A stretch of DNA of 64,000 nt from Gentiana macrophylla (taxonomy: Eukaryota; Streptophyta; Magnoliopsida; Gentianales; Gentianaceae): NCBI GenBank assembly GCA_026214975.1, contig CM047806.1, positions 5,493,822-5,557,821 of the forward strand, given 5' to 3'. A model generated the notes under the pieces. That model ran no database searches, was not told where the DNA came from, and saw only the letters and a program-made list of their open reading frames with translations. The position numbers and the translations under genes were made by a program. Positions 31,168-42,960 of this stretch are shown one piece after another (the stretch's first letter is position 1; every line of letters starts with the position of its first letter).

Positions 31168-31372
31168 CAGAAATATAGAGTGATACACATATGATATAAC
31201 TCATATGTCTTTTTACAGGTATTTTATATAAAGTTTAATAAATTTTAGGTGACAAATAAATATAGAAAGAGCAGTTAATCTCGAAAAGAAGTGGCACCTC
31301 TTGTTCGCTATCTCTTTAACGGTAACTCTCCGTCTTCGACACTCACTCCGTTCCTAGGTCCTTTGTTTCCCT

Positions 31373-31713
31373 ATGGCTAAACGCTGCAGATCCCACAAAT
31401 TGGCTCACCCGCCCCTCACCCTGCCTTCGATGCAGGATTATGTCTGGTCTGCGACAAGTTTGCTAGAACTATTGGTCGTCCCATCGAGCATTACGAGGAG
31501 CACCACAACAAATATGTACATCCCTGTAAGGTGTGTGGAAACTGCTTTGAAACTTCTGTTGACCTAGAGATTCACGAACACGTTACAATATTACTCTTAA
31601 TTAGTTTATGTCTTTATGTCTTCCTCTTAATTACTCTTAATTACGCCATTTTTGTTTTCTATTCACACGCGGTGAAGAGGCTTCTGCAGCATAAGAGTCA
31701 TCCGTGTTTGTAA
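31373..31713 (+). pseudogene. two-finger C2H2 zinc-finger gene fragment (IR3 left arm)
   Basis: ATG at 31373 opens MAKRCRSHKL. After a frame offset near 31430 the zinc-finger frame reads GLCLVCDKF, IEHYEEHHNKY, then CKVCGNCFETSVDLEIHEH (about 31434-31578): two C2H2 units with short spacing. A GT (near 31579) and an acceptor near 31670 may bound an intron, followed by a short exon (KRLLQHKS-like). Finger order, spacing and the G-L-C-x2-C / H-x4-H / C-x-V-C-G pattern match the IR1 gene, and both predicted proteins are short (about 80-100 residues). Zinc ligands are intact, but the ATG and finger frames do not join here, so I call it a pseudogene or misread start. A C2H2 protein would normally act in the nucleus; function unknown. 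It points toward the IR3 centre. Confidence 0.5.
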
Positions 31714-32711
31714 ATAGTTGCGATTTGGTATGTGCTATTTTGTATTTGAAAGATTATGTATGAGCATACTATGCAATCTGCGATTTTAGTTGTTAGTTAG
31801 GTTTTTTTTTGTTTTTATTTTTATTTTTATGTTCTGGTCCTCTTGATGTAGAAAGCCTAAAAGATTAATAAGGAAGTGTAAAATGAAAGAATATACTTGA
31901 CTCAACAGCTGCTATATTTAAATGATTTGGGCATTTCTTGAATCTTTCCCTTATGCTTGCCTGTAATAAGATAACAAAAAGACAGAGCGTAATTAGGAGT
32001 GATTTATGTTTGTGAACGGTTGCGATTCGGTATTTCAAATTAAGATTATGCATGAGGATACTATGCAATATGTGATTCAAATTGTTGTTAGGTTTTTTCT
32101 ACGACTTCAGTTCCATTTGATGTAAAATGAAAGAATATACTTGATTGACTCAGCTGCTATACTTAAATGGTTTGGGCATTTCTTGAATCCTTACAAATTA
32201 TGCTTCTATAGGACTTGGAGCTTGTTTTAGGTCGTACAAGTACATTTTGAGTTTCCAGAGCATCCGTCAAGACTATGATTCTTGGATGCGTATAACAAAC
32301 CAATATTATTGTAAGAAATTCTCCATAACCAATATTATGCGTGTCCAAACAAGCTCCACGTATAAATGCATTATATGTAAAGAAGGATTCAAGAAATTGC
32401 AAAACATTTAAGTATAGCAGGTCAATCAAGTATATTATTTCATTTTAGAAATATTATTATTACTATTCCTTCATTTTACGCTTCATGGACCAGAACTCAA
32501 AAGAAAAACCTAACAACATTTGAAAGTATGCTCCTGCATAGTCTTTGAAATACCAAATAGCACATACAAAATTGCAACTGTTCACAAACGCAGATTTACG
32601 CTAATGTCTTTTTGTTTTTCTATTCACAGGCAAGCATAATTTGTAAGGGAATTTGTAAGGGAAGAATTCAAGAAATGCTCAAGTATAGAGTAAATCAAGT
32701 ATATTCTTTCA

Positions 32712-32722
32712 TTTTACATTTC

Positions 32723-32754
<32 letters not shown>

Positions 32755-32772
32755 ATTATTATTATTATTATT
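32712..32772. repeat. (TTA)n microsatellite at the IR3 centre
   Basis: About 20 TTA/ATT units with one AAT interruption, near the turn of IR3. Confidence 0.95.
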
Positions 32773-32879
32773 CTTTTGTATTTTAGGCTTCCTACCTCGA
32801 AAGGACCAAAACTAACAGAAAAAACGTACCAACAATTAAAATCGCAGAGCGCATATGTTCATGCATAATCTTTCAAATA

Positions 32880-33236
32880 CAAAATAACACATACCAAATC
32901 GCAACTGTTCACAAACACGACTCTTATGCTGCACAAGCTCCTCCACCGCTTATGAATAGAAAACAAAAACACAGCGTAATTGAGGATAATTAAGAGGAAG
33001 ACATAAAGACATAAACTAATTAAGAGTAACATTGTACCGTTGTTCATGAATATCTAGGTTAGCAAAAGTTTCAAAGCAGTACACCTTACAGGGATATACA
33101 TATTTGTTGTGGTGCTCATCGTAATGCCCGATTAGACGAGAGTAGTTTGAGCAAACTTGTCGCAGACCAGACATACACCTCGGCAGGGTGAGGGGGAAGG
33201 GTGAGCCGATTTGTGTTACCTGCGGCGTTTAGCCAA
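32880..33236 (-). pseudogene. two-finger C2H2 zinc-finger gene fragment (IR3 right arm)
   Basis: Mirror of the left-arm gene. The start codon is lost (TTG at 33236-33234 where the left arm has ATG) and a stop lies a few codons on (TAA in the AGGTAACAC block). The finger frame still reads VCLVCDKF near 33175; the second-finger region (33110-33060) has small indels. The intron-like interval and a terminal exon (GGAGGAGCTTGTGCAGCATAAG reversed, near 32930) follow. It converges with the left copy, so read-through of the left gene would produce the antisense of this one. Confidence 0.5.
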
Positions 33237-33302
33237 CGGGAAGCAGGGAAGTTAGGAACGGAGTGAGTGTCGAAGATGAAGAGTTACCGATAAAGAGAAA
33301 GC

Positions 33303-35813
33303 TGTGATAACTCTGATCCGGATATCAAGTCCTTAACCATAAAAGGACGCCTAACACGTATATAATTAAAATAAATTGATTATATACATACGTCTGACAT
33401 CATCAACACCAGAGAACAAGCGAAAAACGAAAACATAGACTCGAAAAAACTTAAAAAGATCACTGCAATGATCGACAAGTAACACATGCTACGACTAAAA
33501 CAACATCCCAAGAAATATTACACAAGATTGAATATATATTCAACTATTACAATATTTTCTTTACAATCAAAAGGTACAACTGTCTTAATTTATTACGAAA
33601 CGAACAGGAAGATTCTATACCATTAAACAACAGAATAAAAGAAAGATAGACTTCCACGGATGTAACTTCGGGAATCACTCTTAAGCGATCTCGAACTCAA
33701 CTTACAACAAAACCACATTTTCAAGGTGGGGAACATCATACTAAAGGGTAAGTACAAACGTACATAATAAAGGGTAGAAGCACCGAATCTAAGCATGCTA
33801 TAACTAATGGATTATCAATAATATTAATAACAATAATATCACAGGGTAAGTTAAACAAACATAATAATGCATATATTTCACTAACTCACAACACTCTACT
33901 AGTCTCACTAGTCGACTCTACCAAATAAGACATTTGTTACGCTAATCCAATAACACTTAGCTGGGTGAGAATGCACCGAGACATATCCTCAACACCTCTA
34001 TAGGACATGATCGCTCTCATGATGCAATAAATGTGGATTATTACACGAATCCACACAAGTATCTAAAAGTGTGGAGGTGTAACAATACCGTGAAGCGTTG
34101 TATACATGTGTCTCACCAGGGATTAACATGTTTTAGCTTTTAGACTAATCAAATACATATTTAAGCGTTTCATCTAACCAATTTAGGCCCTTTCTAAAAA
34201 AAATTAGGCTCTTCAATTTTATTTTTTTTTGGGGGTGAAATTTAGGGGTTTTTTTTATTACAAAAAAGGCCTTCAATTTTAGGGTTTTTTTTACACACGC
34301 ACCCTTTTTGCATAACATGGATCAATCCCTGGTCGCTTATCGTGTTATACCTACAACTAAAACAATACCTTGTTGGTTGATAGGTTATTGAAGCCCCTCA
34401 ATGTAAAAATACAAAATATATATACAGTAAAAAATTGGCAGGACCCTTATATTTATCGTTTTAGGGGGGGCCGTGGGCCATGGCCCCGTTGCACCCTTAT
34501 GGGGCGCCCCTGTATGGACCACTAGACTCTAGACCAACTCTATATTACACTACCTAGCACATTGCATATAAATATTAGAATCAAATCCAATACCCACGAG
34601 GCTAAGAAATGAGGCTTCCGGCGATCCCAAAGATCTCTCCGCAGAGGGTCTCCACAAGGTGCTGGGGCGAATCCACCAACAACCGAACCCTTAACTTCGT
34701 CAACCGAACCCTTAACTTCATCATGTTACAAGTAAGACATTGAATTCAAGTCAACGTCACATAAACTCAAATGTAGAGTGTTTCAATGCTCTCGTGAGAC
34801 ACGGTGCGGAGCCAAAGCCACCAGAACACGTACACTTGACTTTACAACAGTCCAAATAATACTTTACACTAAGGCATGCTTGAAAAAGAAACATTCCACG
34901 AACTTTATCTTCATAGGTCTGCGCACATGACCATTTTTACCTAGAAAATCAGCCAACACTCGAGGATCGAATCCATGTTTACTTCACCATTTCAAACACC
35001 AAATCTATTCCAAATCCATACCAAAATAATACGAAAATTATTCTACAATATGCTTGTAACATTATACTTGATTTAACACCAATATAACTTGAAATTCAAT
35101 CCAAATTGAAATCACTCTAAAACATGCTTAAAATGAAAAGTCACATCTAAACATCAAAATAACACATTTAGATTTGGCTGAAGACCCTTTTACCTATGAT
35201 TTCACAAAAAGATCCAAGAACACCAATTTGAAACTTGAAGAAATCCTAGATCCACAAGCAAATCTCTAAGAATCTAAGTATCCCACTTCGAATCTACAAC
35301 AAAAACAAAGTTCTACTATTACTACAACCTCTAAAAATTAAAAAACTAAGAAAACACCCGAAAATACTTCTAGAAAAATGTGTGTTCAAAACACTTACCC
35401 GATCGGAATAAAATTTGTATCAAATAAAGCTCTCATCAAAGAAAGTATTTTGATGTAATTGATTTGTAATTTCGACGGACGGATTGATCGGAAATGTGAA
35501 GTTTTTCTTTCTTCCTCTCTTTTTTTTTTCCGCCTCTTTTTCCTTTCTTCCCTCATTTTCTTTCCTGAGGCTGCCGACCCCTTTTTGATTTAAGAGTGAA
35601 ACCAGGGTTTGAGAAAAGGGTGGTATATATAGGGGTCATATTTTTATCGTTTTGCCCTTACTAAAAGTGACACGTTTAAAGTACCGTAAAATACTCTTTA
35701 ATATTTATTATTACTCTATTTATTTAGTTTAAACATAACCCATTAAAATTATCGGGTCACACACAAAATCGTAAAAAAATATTTATACCCTTTACGGAGA
35801 TACGTGTATCCCA
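33303..35813 (+). mobile_element. solo LTR, 2.5 kb, in the IR3 right arm
   Basis: Starts TGTGATAACTC and ends GTGTATCCCA, bounded by the exact duplication AAAGC (33298-33302 and 35814-35818). The left arm of IR3 shows the empty site (GAGATAGCGAACAAGAGG complement). Contains a TATA box (GGTATATATAGG near 35618) and no pol domain. The 35395-35785 part matches 23570-23985. Near 34190-34510 a G/C-rich stretch (CCGTGGGCCATGGCCCC...GGGGCGCCCCTG) looks like an hAT remnant inside it. A long LTR of this kind suggests Ty3/gypsy; that is inference. Confidence 0.8.
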
Positions 35814-36100
35814 AAAGCGAACTAAAGTGCCACTTTTTTCGAGAATAACCGATCTTTTTATATTTATTTGTCACCTAAAATTTATTAAAATTTATATGAA
35901 ATACGTCTAAAAACACATATATGAGTTATATCCTATGTGTATCACTTTATATTTTTGTATGTATCAAATATAATAGTAAAATATTTTTTCGTGATGCTAA
36001 AAAAAAAAAAAAGCATTTTTTGGGGGTTTGTTTAATAAAACTGTGCGCTTACATTTTTTTTTGAGAACAACTGCTTATATTATTATTAAAGAATTGCAAA

Positions 36101-36200
36101 TCTAAAAGCACCTCAATTTTTACTTTCGACACTACGTTCACATGTCAAAATTTACATATAAAATATGGTGTCAAAGTAATTACGTGGTGCCTTTAGAATT
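36101..36200. mobile_element. small MITE in the IR3 right arm
   Basis: CTAAAAGCACCTC at one end and GTGGTGCCTTTAG at the other are inverted repeats; the left arm lacks this block. Confidence 0.55.
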
Positions 36201-36467
36201 GTCCTAAAGGATTTAGTGTGACTTACGTTTTTAGATATGCAATTCGATTAAATAACACAATGTTCGAAATTCGGCTAAAGCTCGATCAAACATTAAAATG
36301 GTAAGATTGGTATTGACTCGTTTAAGATTCAATATAACTCGATTTGTCTCGTAAGCTCGATTATTTTCTAAGAATGCATTTATTTTTTATAAAATCAATT
36401 TTGACTCGTCTAATTCTCGACTTGACAATTAATTTATATTTATATTAAATTTATTTGATAATAGAGT

Positions 36468-37600
36468 ATAATTTTTTTGAAGAATATTAGTATAATTAAT
36501 TATATATTTATTCAAAATAACTAGACTCGATTACTATATTATGAAACTCGAGATCGCCTCGGTTAATTATTCAAGTACTCGATTCGAGATTGAACTGGAA
36601 AAACGAATTGATTGAAATTTATTTACGAGTCGAGTACTCAACTCACGAATAGTCCGGTTCCCTTGCAATCTTAGTGTACAACATTTTTTTTAGTCAATGG
36701 GCATTAAGGACACTTTAAAAAAGATTTAAGGAAAAAAATGCTTCATGATGATAAAGATCGATTTGGAAAGGGCGTATGACAGGTCAAGTGATCGCTTCAC
36801 GTATGCTGGGAGGAAGGATACGTTTTATTTTTTATTTTTATTTTTTTTTTAAAAAAGATTTTTTATTTTTAAACAACGATAGGTTCGGTAGTACCGAGTA
36901 CGTATGTATTAATTTTGTCATCATAACACATGGTTTTATTGATGTGTATGTTTGCCCATTTAAGTATTAAATGGTTATTTTCAACATCAACACACAATCC
37001 AGATTAAAGGTTGTAAATGACAGGTTTGAATCTAAGAAAATAATTAATGCACCGATGTTATCCCCCACCCATCCCCCGACAACACAAAATTGTGGCCCAT
37101 GTTTTTTTTGTTTCTTTCTTTTTCTTTACAAATTTTTTTTTGTATGGATGAGTAAAGCCTTCGGTGCTCTTCGGGGGACAAAGTGATGTGCCCAAATCAT
37201 TGTCCTTTAATCTAAAATGGTTGAGAAGGACAAACATGTAGTAATACATGTACAAAAAATATAGTAACACATTTAGTGACTATCATTCTCAATCATTTAA
37301 GTTTAAAACCTGTCCTTATGGACTCTGACCCCATCCATAAAATCTACTTGCACTAATTTTTCTAGGCAAACATATACACTAAATTAAAGGATACTAAATA
37401 AAAAGAAAAAAACTACACCGTAGTTAACAATTTTAGCCGCTTGTTTTGCGGATGTTAATTAATTAAATTCCATGTAGTGACTATCATTCTCAATCATTTT
37501 CTAACCCGGCCGTGATCTTCAGGTTCGTTTTCCTCCAATGTTAATTCACCGTTACCTTAATTTCAATGGTAAATTTGCTTAAAAAAGGTCTAATGGAAGG
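36468..37600. other. unassigned interval upstream of the glutaredoxin-like exon
   Basis: AT-rich with TCGAGT-rich stretches (36520-36650). A 24 bp direct repeat GTGACTATCATTCTCAATCA (+TTT) occurs near 37275 and 37477, about 200 bp apart. No gene recognised. Confidence 0.35.
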
Positions 37601-37621
37601 AATCTGATATGTGTTTTGGCA

Positions 37622-37713
37622 GCCATTCGGACTGTCCGTACTGTGTTAGCGTGAAGAAGCTGCTTACCAAATTAGGCGCCTCTTACAAGTGTGTTGAATT
37701 GGATGCTGAATGT
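37622..37713 (+). pseudogene. glutaredoxin-like exon (CPYC active site)
   Basis: A single exon-like segment with AG before and GT after it encodes HSDCPYCVSVKKLLTKLGAS followed by YKCVELDAE. CPYC with VKKLL-TKLGA and the ELD motif is the signature of plant class I glutaredoxins, which reduce disulphides or glutathione adducts using glutathione. The active-site cysteines are intact. The usual first residue before the site (S/T-K) is H here. The following exons (TVPNVFI and GGC-type motifs) were not found downstream, where other exons and Copia-4 lie. It is therefore a lone exon: a gene relic or a captured fragment. Confidence 0.75.
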
Positions 37714-37937
37714 AAGGTCTTTCTCTCGTTGGCTGGCTCTAATTTCATGTATTGTTTGATTGTATAAGCTCTGATTGTTTAAACTTGTTTGCCATAATGG
37801 ACTCTGTACAATCATTTCTTGCTTGGAGGATCATTTGCAAAATGTTCACGGATAAAGCAAACTGTCCACCATTAATCTAGCTGCTTGTTTGCGATGCTAT
37901 TAGGCGCTCTACGTCATTAAGTATTGTTCTGCAATAG

Positions 37938-37967
37938 CCTTCTCGACATTAAGAAGGCTCTTGAAAT
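37938..37967 (+). pseudogene. TPR-like exon, 5' part, split by Copia-4
   Basis: After an AG acceptor (37936-37937), codons read LLDIKKALE. The exon resumes beyond Copia-4 at 47223-47237 with IDPEN and a GT donor. The joined pattern, D-x-KKALEIDPEN, is typical of the last tetratricopeptide helix in plant FKBP62/65-type peptidyl-prolyl isomerases, though other TPR proteins share it. TSD GAAAT (37963-37967, 47218-47222) shows the exon was intact before insertion. Confidence 0.65.
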
Positions 37968-39103
37968 TGTTGGAGAAAATAGTGGAATTGAATTAAAGTG
38001 AATAAAAAATGATTTTATAATCATTTTATTCAGACGACTTTGCAAGCTTAATTTGATTATATTCTTGTATAGAATATATACAATGTTTTGATAATTCTAA
38101 AAACTACGTAAGTCGTAGATGAATTCAGATTTAGAATCATTCAATTCAGTCACAGTGAATGAGAAATTAACGCTTGAAGTCGGGTGTTTGAAAGAACTTT
38201 TGTTGGAAGTGGAAGTTGAAGAGTATTCAACTAAAGCTGTGTACCACATTGGAAAAAGAGAGAAATGTTTTCCAGTATATATGTGGGAATAATGTTATAT
38301 GTGGTATAAGCTCCTGAAGAAGAGAGATAGCGGGTTGGTTTTAGCGATCAGACGTTACGCTAAAATGGCCACACGCTTGCAGCGCGCCGCCGCCGCCCGA
38401 GACCGTTGACCGTTGGGGAATGGGCCTTACGGGCTGAGGCCCCAGGCCCAGGCTGTGTTAAACTTTTATACAAAAGTTAATTGGGCTTGGTCCAGTTCAT
38501 AAACATTACGATTGAAGTGAAGATTGATTGAAGAGTTCAGCTCGGTTCGGTTATCCAACATAGTTCAGCTCGGTAATTCAATCTTTGAGCATGATGTAAT
38601 CGATGAGTTATGTTAATTCATTCTTTGAAGCGATGAAACGGTCAGAATCGATAATTAAAGCTTGATTCGAGTTCATCGCTTCGATTCGAGTTCATCTCGG
38701 CCTGACCCTCTCTATATATAGCCTCATATGGATTGAAGTTAGACACACATTGGAAATACAACACCAGAAAGCTTCATACATTCATATAGTTCTGAAGAAG
38801 TTGCATACGAGTTTGAAGAAGAGATTCTGAGCACCGAGCACTAGAAGAGTTCGTTGAAGGTTCGTGTAAGAAGTACCTCTATACGAATCAGTAATCCGAG
38901 TTATCCTGGGAGACAATTGGTTTTAACCGGGGTACACACGGACCAAATTTGTCTTAAGGACAGAGTGTCCTACTCGTCTCGGAGTTATTGTATCCACTTT
39001 TATTTTAGTATATTTCATTTTTCAATTGTAATTCGTTTTATTTTCAATAAAATTGTTGTTTAATTCGTGTTAATTATTTTAATTAAATGCACGGGATCCT
39101 ACG
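37968..39103 (+). repeat. Copia-4 5' LTR
   Basis: 1136 bp. A TATA-like CTCTATATATAG lies near 38710. The GC-rich tandem repeat region near 38375-38415 is much shorter than in the 3' LTR. Confidence 0.9.
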
Positions 39104-39620
39104 ACTTAAGACAAATTTGAACCGATGTTACGATTTTAACCCGTCGCGTAATCGAATTTTTTATACAATTTCTACTCAATTTTACGAGTTTAGGCAATTA
39201 AATAAACTTGTTTTAATCGATTCGATTACGATCGGCTGGTTACGATCGGTTCGCTCGTTCATCGATTGATTCGGCTTATTTCTGAATTTTCAGCTCGTTT
39301 ACTGAACATTTCAGCTCTTAATCTGAACGGTTCAGTCTACTTCTGAAACTTCAGCTCGTTTTATAATTTAGTTAAATCATCCTTTTTGGTATCGATTTCT
39401 GGCAAAATCGGTCCACCTCCTTTTGGTGTTTTCTGGTAAAAACTACCACGTTAAAACAAGATTGAAATACAAACATTGTTGGAGAATCGAGTTGAAACAA
39501 ACTCGAGCTTGTTCTGACGAGTCAAAACAATCTTCAAATTGTTTTCTTTGGGTGAAAAACCTACGTGTTGTATTATCAGTTATTCTTTTCTGATAAAAGT
39601 TTATTTTCTGTCTTGAAGAA

Positions 39621-40540
39621 ATGGCATCTGATGATCAAATCACTCCTACTCCGGCCTGGTGCGCCAAGCGGAGGGCGATCTTCCCACACTTCGGGAATTA
39701 TGACACGAGACAACCATCGTGGATCGGTGCTAACCACGAGAGGCGAGAGAAGTTCAACGGATCGAACTTCAAGCGTTGGCAATGAGAAGATGTTGTTTTA
39801 CTTAACAACACTTGGATTAGCGAGAATGCTAATCGAAGATCCACGGTGGTGCCACGAGGCTCTTTGAAAAGACGACTTTTCTTGTAGTGGCCGGAAGAAT
39901 AGTGATTTTTATGTAAAATTACATTCTTAATGGTTTGGATAATATGTTGTATGGTGTATCTTCATGACGTATGACTCAAACTAAATCGTTGTGGAAAGCT
40001 TTAGAGAAAAAGTACACAACAGAGAGGATCTTTGGTGCCAAGAAGTTTCTTGTCATTAGGTTTTAAAGTTTGAAATGAGCGATACTAAACCTATTGTGAA
40101 GCAGTGGAGGAGTTGCAAATTCGATATCGAGATGATAATGAAGATCCGAAAATCAACGAGAATTTTCAAGTGGCTGTGTCATTGAGAAGCTTCCGACTCT
40201 TGGAAGGAGTACAAGAGCTATCGATGCATAAGAGGAAGCGAGAGTAACGATGGATGATCTCGATTGTTCGCCTCCGTATTGAAGAGGACAATAGAGCATC
40301 TCGAAAAGAGACGTTCGAGTCGGTTGGACAAGCGAAGGCTAACGTCGCCGAGGTCGAAATCGAAAGGAAGAAGCCTGAGAAATCGGTTAAGAAGGCAGGG
40401 AATCTTCAAGGAAGCCGGCGAGGGATAAGCCGGCGCCATTCAAGTTTAATGGCAAGTGTCACAATGCGTGGCAAACAAGGGCACCGTCTTTGCTGGATTG
40501 CCGATCAAAAAGCCTTACAACCATAAGGCTCATATGGGTT
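39621..40540 (+). pseudogene. Copia-4 gag
   Basis: ATG at 39621 opens MASDDQITPTP. Readable blocks in changing frames: KFNGSNFKRWQ (near 39752), LNGLDNML (near 39930), TKSLWKALEKKYTTE (near 39980, a UBN2-type gag block), IVRLRIEEDNRASRKETFES (near 40260) and a lysine-rich tail. The CCHC knuckle near 40445-40505 is frameshifted: the GKCH start and the final DC remain, but not in one frame. Gag would form the particle; this copy has at least six frameshifts. Confidence 0.8.
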
Positions 40541-41824
40541 TGGCGAGGATGATGACAATCTCTGCGCAATGGTGATGAGTGCAACAACGTCAGGTAATCC
40601 GAGACAATGGTTTGTGGACACTTTGGGGCCACTAAACATGTCATGTTGATCGTGATGTCTTCTCAACCTACAAGGTGGAAATGGTGAGAAGTCGTGGATG
40701 GGCAACTCTGCTCGATCAACCATTCGAGGAAGCTGGAAATGTGATTACGAAGATGACTTGAGGAAAGAAGGTGACCTACTCACAAATGTTCTCCATGTTC
40801 GACATACGCAGTAAATGATATATCGGTGGTATCTTTGAATAAGAATGGTTTTAAACTTTCATTTGGTAATGACAAGGTCATTTTGACCAAAAATGATATG
40901 TATGTGGGTAAAGGTTATTTTACCGAGGGTTTATTTAAACTCAATGTAATGGCTATTATGCCAAAGAATGTTGTGCCCAGTGAGGCTAATAAAAATGCAT
41001 CTCTACTGCGTACTTGATTGAGTCTTGTACTTTATGGCATAATCGTTTAGGACACGTTAATAATAAATCAATTCAAAGAATGATGAATTTGGATTTTTTA
41101 CCTAAACTAAAAGTTAATCAAACTGAAAAATGCCAAGTCTGTGTTGAAGCTAAAATGACTAAAGCGCCGTTTCCATCCGTGGAAAGAAACACAGAACCGT
41201 TAGAATTAACTCACTTGCTTGATTTGTGTGACTTAAAGTTTGTGCAATCGAGAGGCGGTAAAAGTATTTTGTAACTTTTATCGATGATTGTACAAAATCT
41301 TATTATGTATATTTGCTAAGTAGCAAAGATGAGGCTATCGAGGCATTCAAAATTATAAGAATGAAGTTGAGAATCAACTTAGCAGACGAATCAAGAAGGT
41401 TCGTAGTGATAGAGGTGGAGAGTATGAATCGCCATTTGAAAGAATATGTCTAGATTCGGGCATTATTCATCAAACTACTGCTCCATATGCACCTCAATCT
41501 AACGGAATTGCTTTGAACATAAAAACCGTACTCTGAAAGAGATGATGAATGCTATGTTGATTAGTTCTGGGTTACCTCAGAACTTGTGGGGGGAGGCCCT
41601 TCTCTCCGCCAATACAATTCTCAACAGGATTCCGTCTAAAAAGATGGATAAAACTCCATATGAGATGTGGAAAGGCCACAAACCAAGTTATAAATACTTG
41701 AAAGTGTGGGGGTGTTTAGCAAAGGTGGAAGTGCCTAAGCCTAAGCAGATTAAGATTGGGCCAAAAGCGATAGATTGCATATTTATTGGGTATGCTCATG
41801 CACAAGAGTGCATATAGATTTCTT
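40541..41824 (+). pseudogene. Copia-4 protease and integrase
   Basis: Protease is reduced to WFVDTLG (near 40606) where W-x-x-D-T/S-G-A is expected. The GAG-pre-integrase part is open at 40826-41017 (LNKNGFKLSFGNDKVILTK). The integrase zinc region follows: LWHNRLGHVNNKS and CQVCVEAK (41030-41150). In the core, FIDDCTKSYYVY (near 41278), RSDRGGEYE (near 41402) and the catalytic-glutamate region (APQSNGIA near 41495, then a missing base before EH-x-NRTL) are visible; 41542-41817 carries LPQNLWGEALLSANTILNRI and KTPYEMWKGH. Broken by frameshifts near 41270 and 41512. Confidence 0.85.
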
Positions 41825-42039
41825 GTGCACAAATCGACAATCCCGATGTGCATGTAAACACGATCATGGAGTCAAGAAATGCGGTGTTTTTGAGGATGTT
41901 TTTCCACATAAAGAAAGACACAATGAAGACTCAAATAAGAGAGTACACGAAAATGTGGGGATAGTACTCGAAAGCGAGGAAGTGGAACCTCGAAGGAGTA
42001 AGAGGGCTAGGACTTCAACGTCTTTTGGGCCGATTTTCT

Positions 42040-42960
42040 AACCTACATGGTAGAAAATACTCCAAGGACATATGCCGAGGCTATGTCTAATCCGAAAAGC
42101 ACCTTTACGGAAAGAAGCTATTAATAGTGAAATAGATTCTATTATGCATAATCACACTTGGGAATTGGTTGACATTCCACCGGGAAGTAAAGCACTCGGG
42201 TGTAAGTGGATTTTCAAAAGAAGCTTAAGGTGATGGATCTATTGATAAGTATAAGGCCAGGTTGGTAGCCAAGGGTTATCGACAAAAGGAAGGTCTTGAC
42301 TTCTTTGATACTTATTCACCGATGAACGAGAATCACTTCTATAAGGGTTCTTATTGCTCTTCTTTGCGATCTATAACTTGGAGATCCATCAAATGGATGT
42401 TAAAACGCATTTCTAAATGGTGAATTAGAAGAAGAGATATACATGGAACAACCCGAGGGGTTTGTGGTTCCAGGGCAAGAGCACAAGGTGTGTAGACTCG
42501 TTAAGTCTTTGTATGGATCAAACAGGCACCCAAACAATGGCATCTAAAGTTTGATCAAACTATGCTATCTAATGGGTTTAAAATTAACGAGTGTGACAAA
42601 TGCGTCTACATCAAACAAACACCTAATGCTTATGTGTTAGTGTGTTTATATGTTGATGATATGTCGATTATGGGAAGTACTCATGATATCATCATGAATA
42701 CCAAAAAGTTCTTTGACACGCAATTTTGATATGAAGGATATGGGACAAGCGGATGTAATTTTGGGGATTAAAATCTCGAGAATATCGAGGACTAGTATTA
42801 TCACGATCTCACTACATTGAATCCGTTCGAGGAGATTCAATGTTTTTGATGAAAATCCTATGAAAACACCCATTGACTTAAGTCTTCACTTGGTCAAAAA
42901 TAAGGGTGAGCTGTGTCTCGATTGAAATATTCACAGATTATAGGGTGTCTAATGTACATA
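42040..42960 (+). pseudogene. Copia-4 reverse transcriptase
   Basis: Blocks in order: TYAEAMSNPKS and INSEIDSIMHNHTWELVDIP (near 42070-42180), [32 protein letters not shown] (near 42245-42325), QMDVKTHF (near 42395), [18 protein letters not shown] (near 42430), a broken SLYGLKQ-AP block (near 42510), and CLYVDDMSIMG with the catalytic aspartates (near 42645). At least five frameshifts. It would copy element RNA into DNA; not functional here. Confidence 0.85.

Larger units (their letters stand above)
30601..36467. repeat. IR3: 5.9 kb inverted repeat with C2H2 fragments in both arms
   Basis: The outermost arm (30601-31300) mirrors 35820-36467: AAATTTAATATAAATATTAATTA, CGAGCTTACGAGACGAG, TCGAGCTTTAGCCGAA and AAACAAACCCCCAAAAAAGC all recur reversed. 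The middle arm (31290-31720) mirrors 32880-33305 and contains the zinc-finger gene. The inner part (31700-32480 against 32560-32880) mirrors itself with extra internal direct repeats (GTGAAC(G/A)GTTGCGATT, GGGCATTTCTTGAATC). Later insertions are a MITE in the left arm (31003-31167), a solo LTR (33303-35813) and a small MITE (about 36101-36200) in the right arm. The core 31290-33300 is uninterrupted. Confidence 0.82.

Noticed and set aside
39870..39890. TTTTCTTGTAGTG, resembling a CACTA terminus
   Set aside because: It lies within the Copia-4 gag region that fits the element on both sides; no partner end or subterminal repeats.
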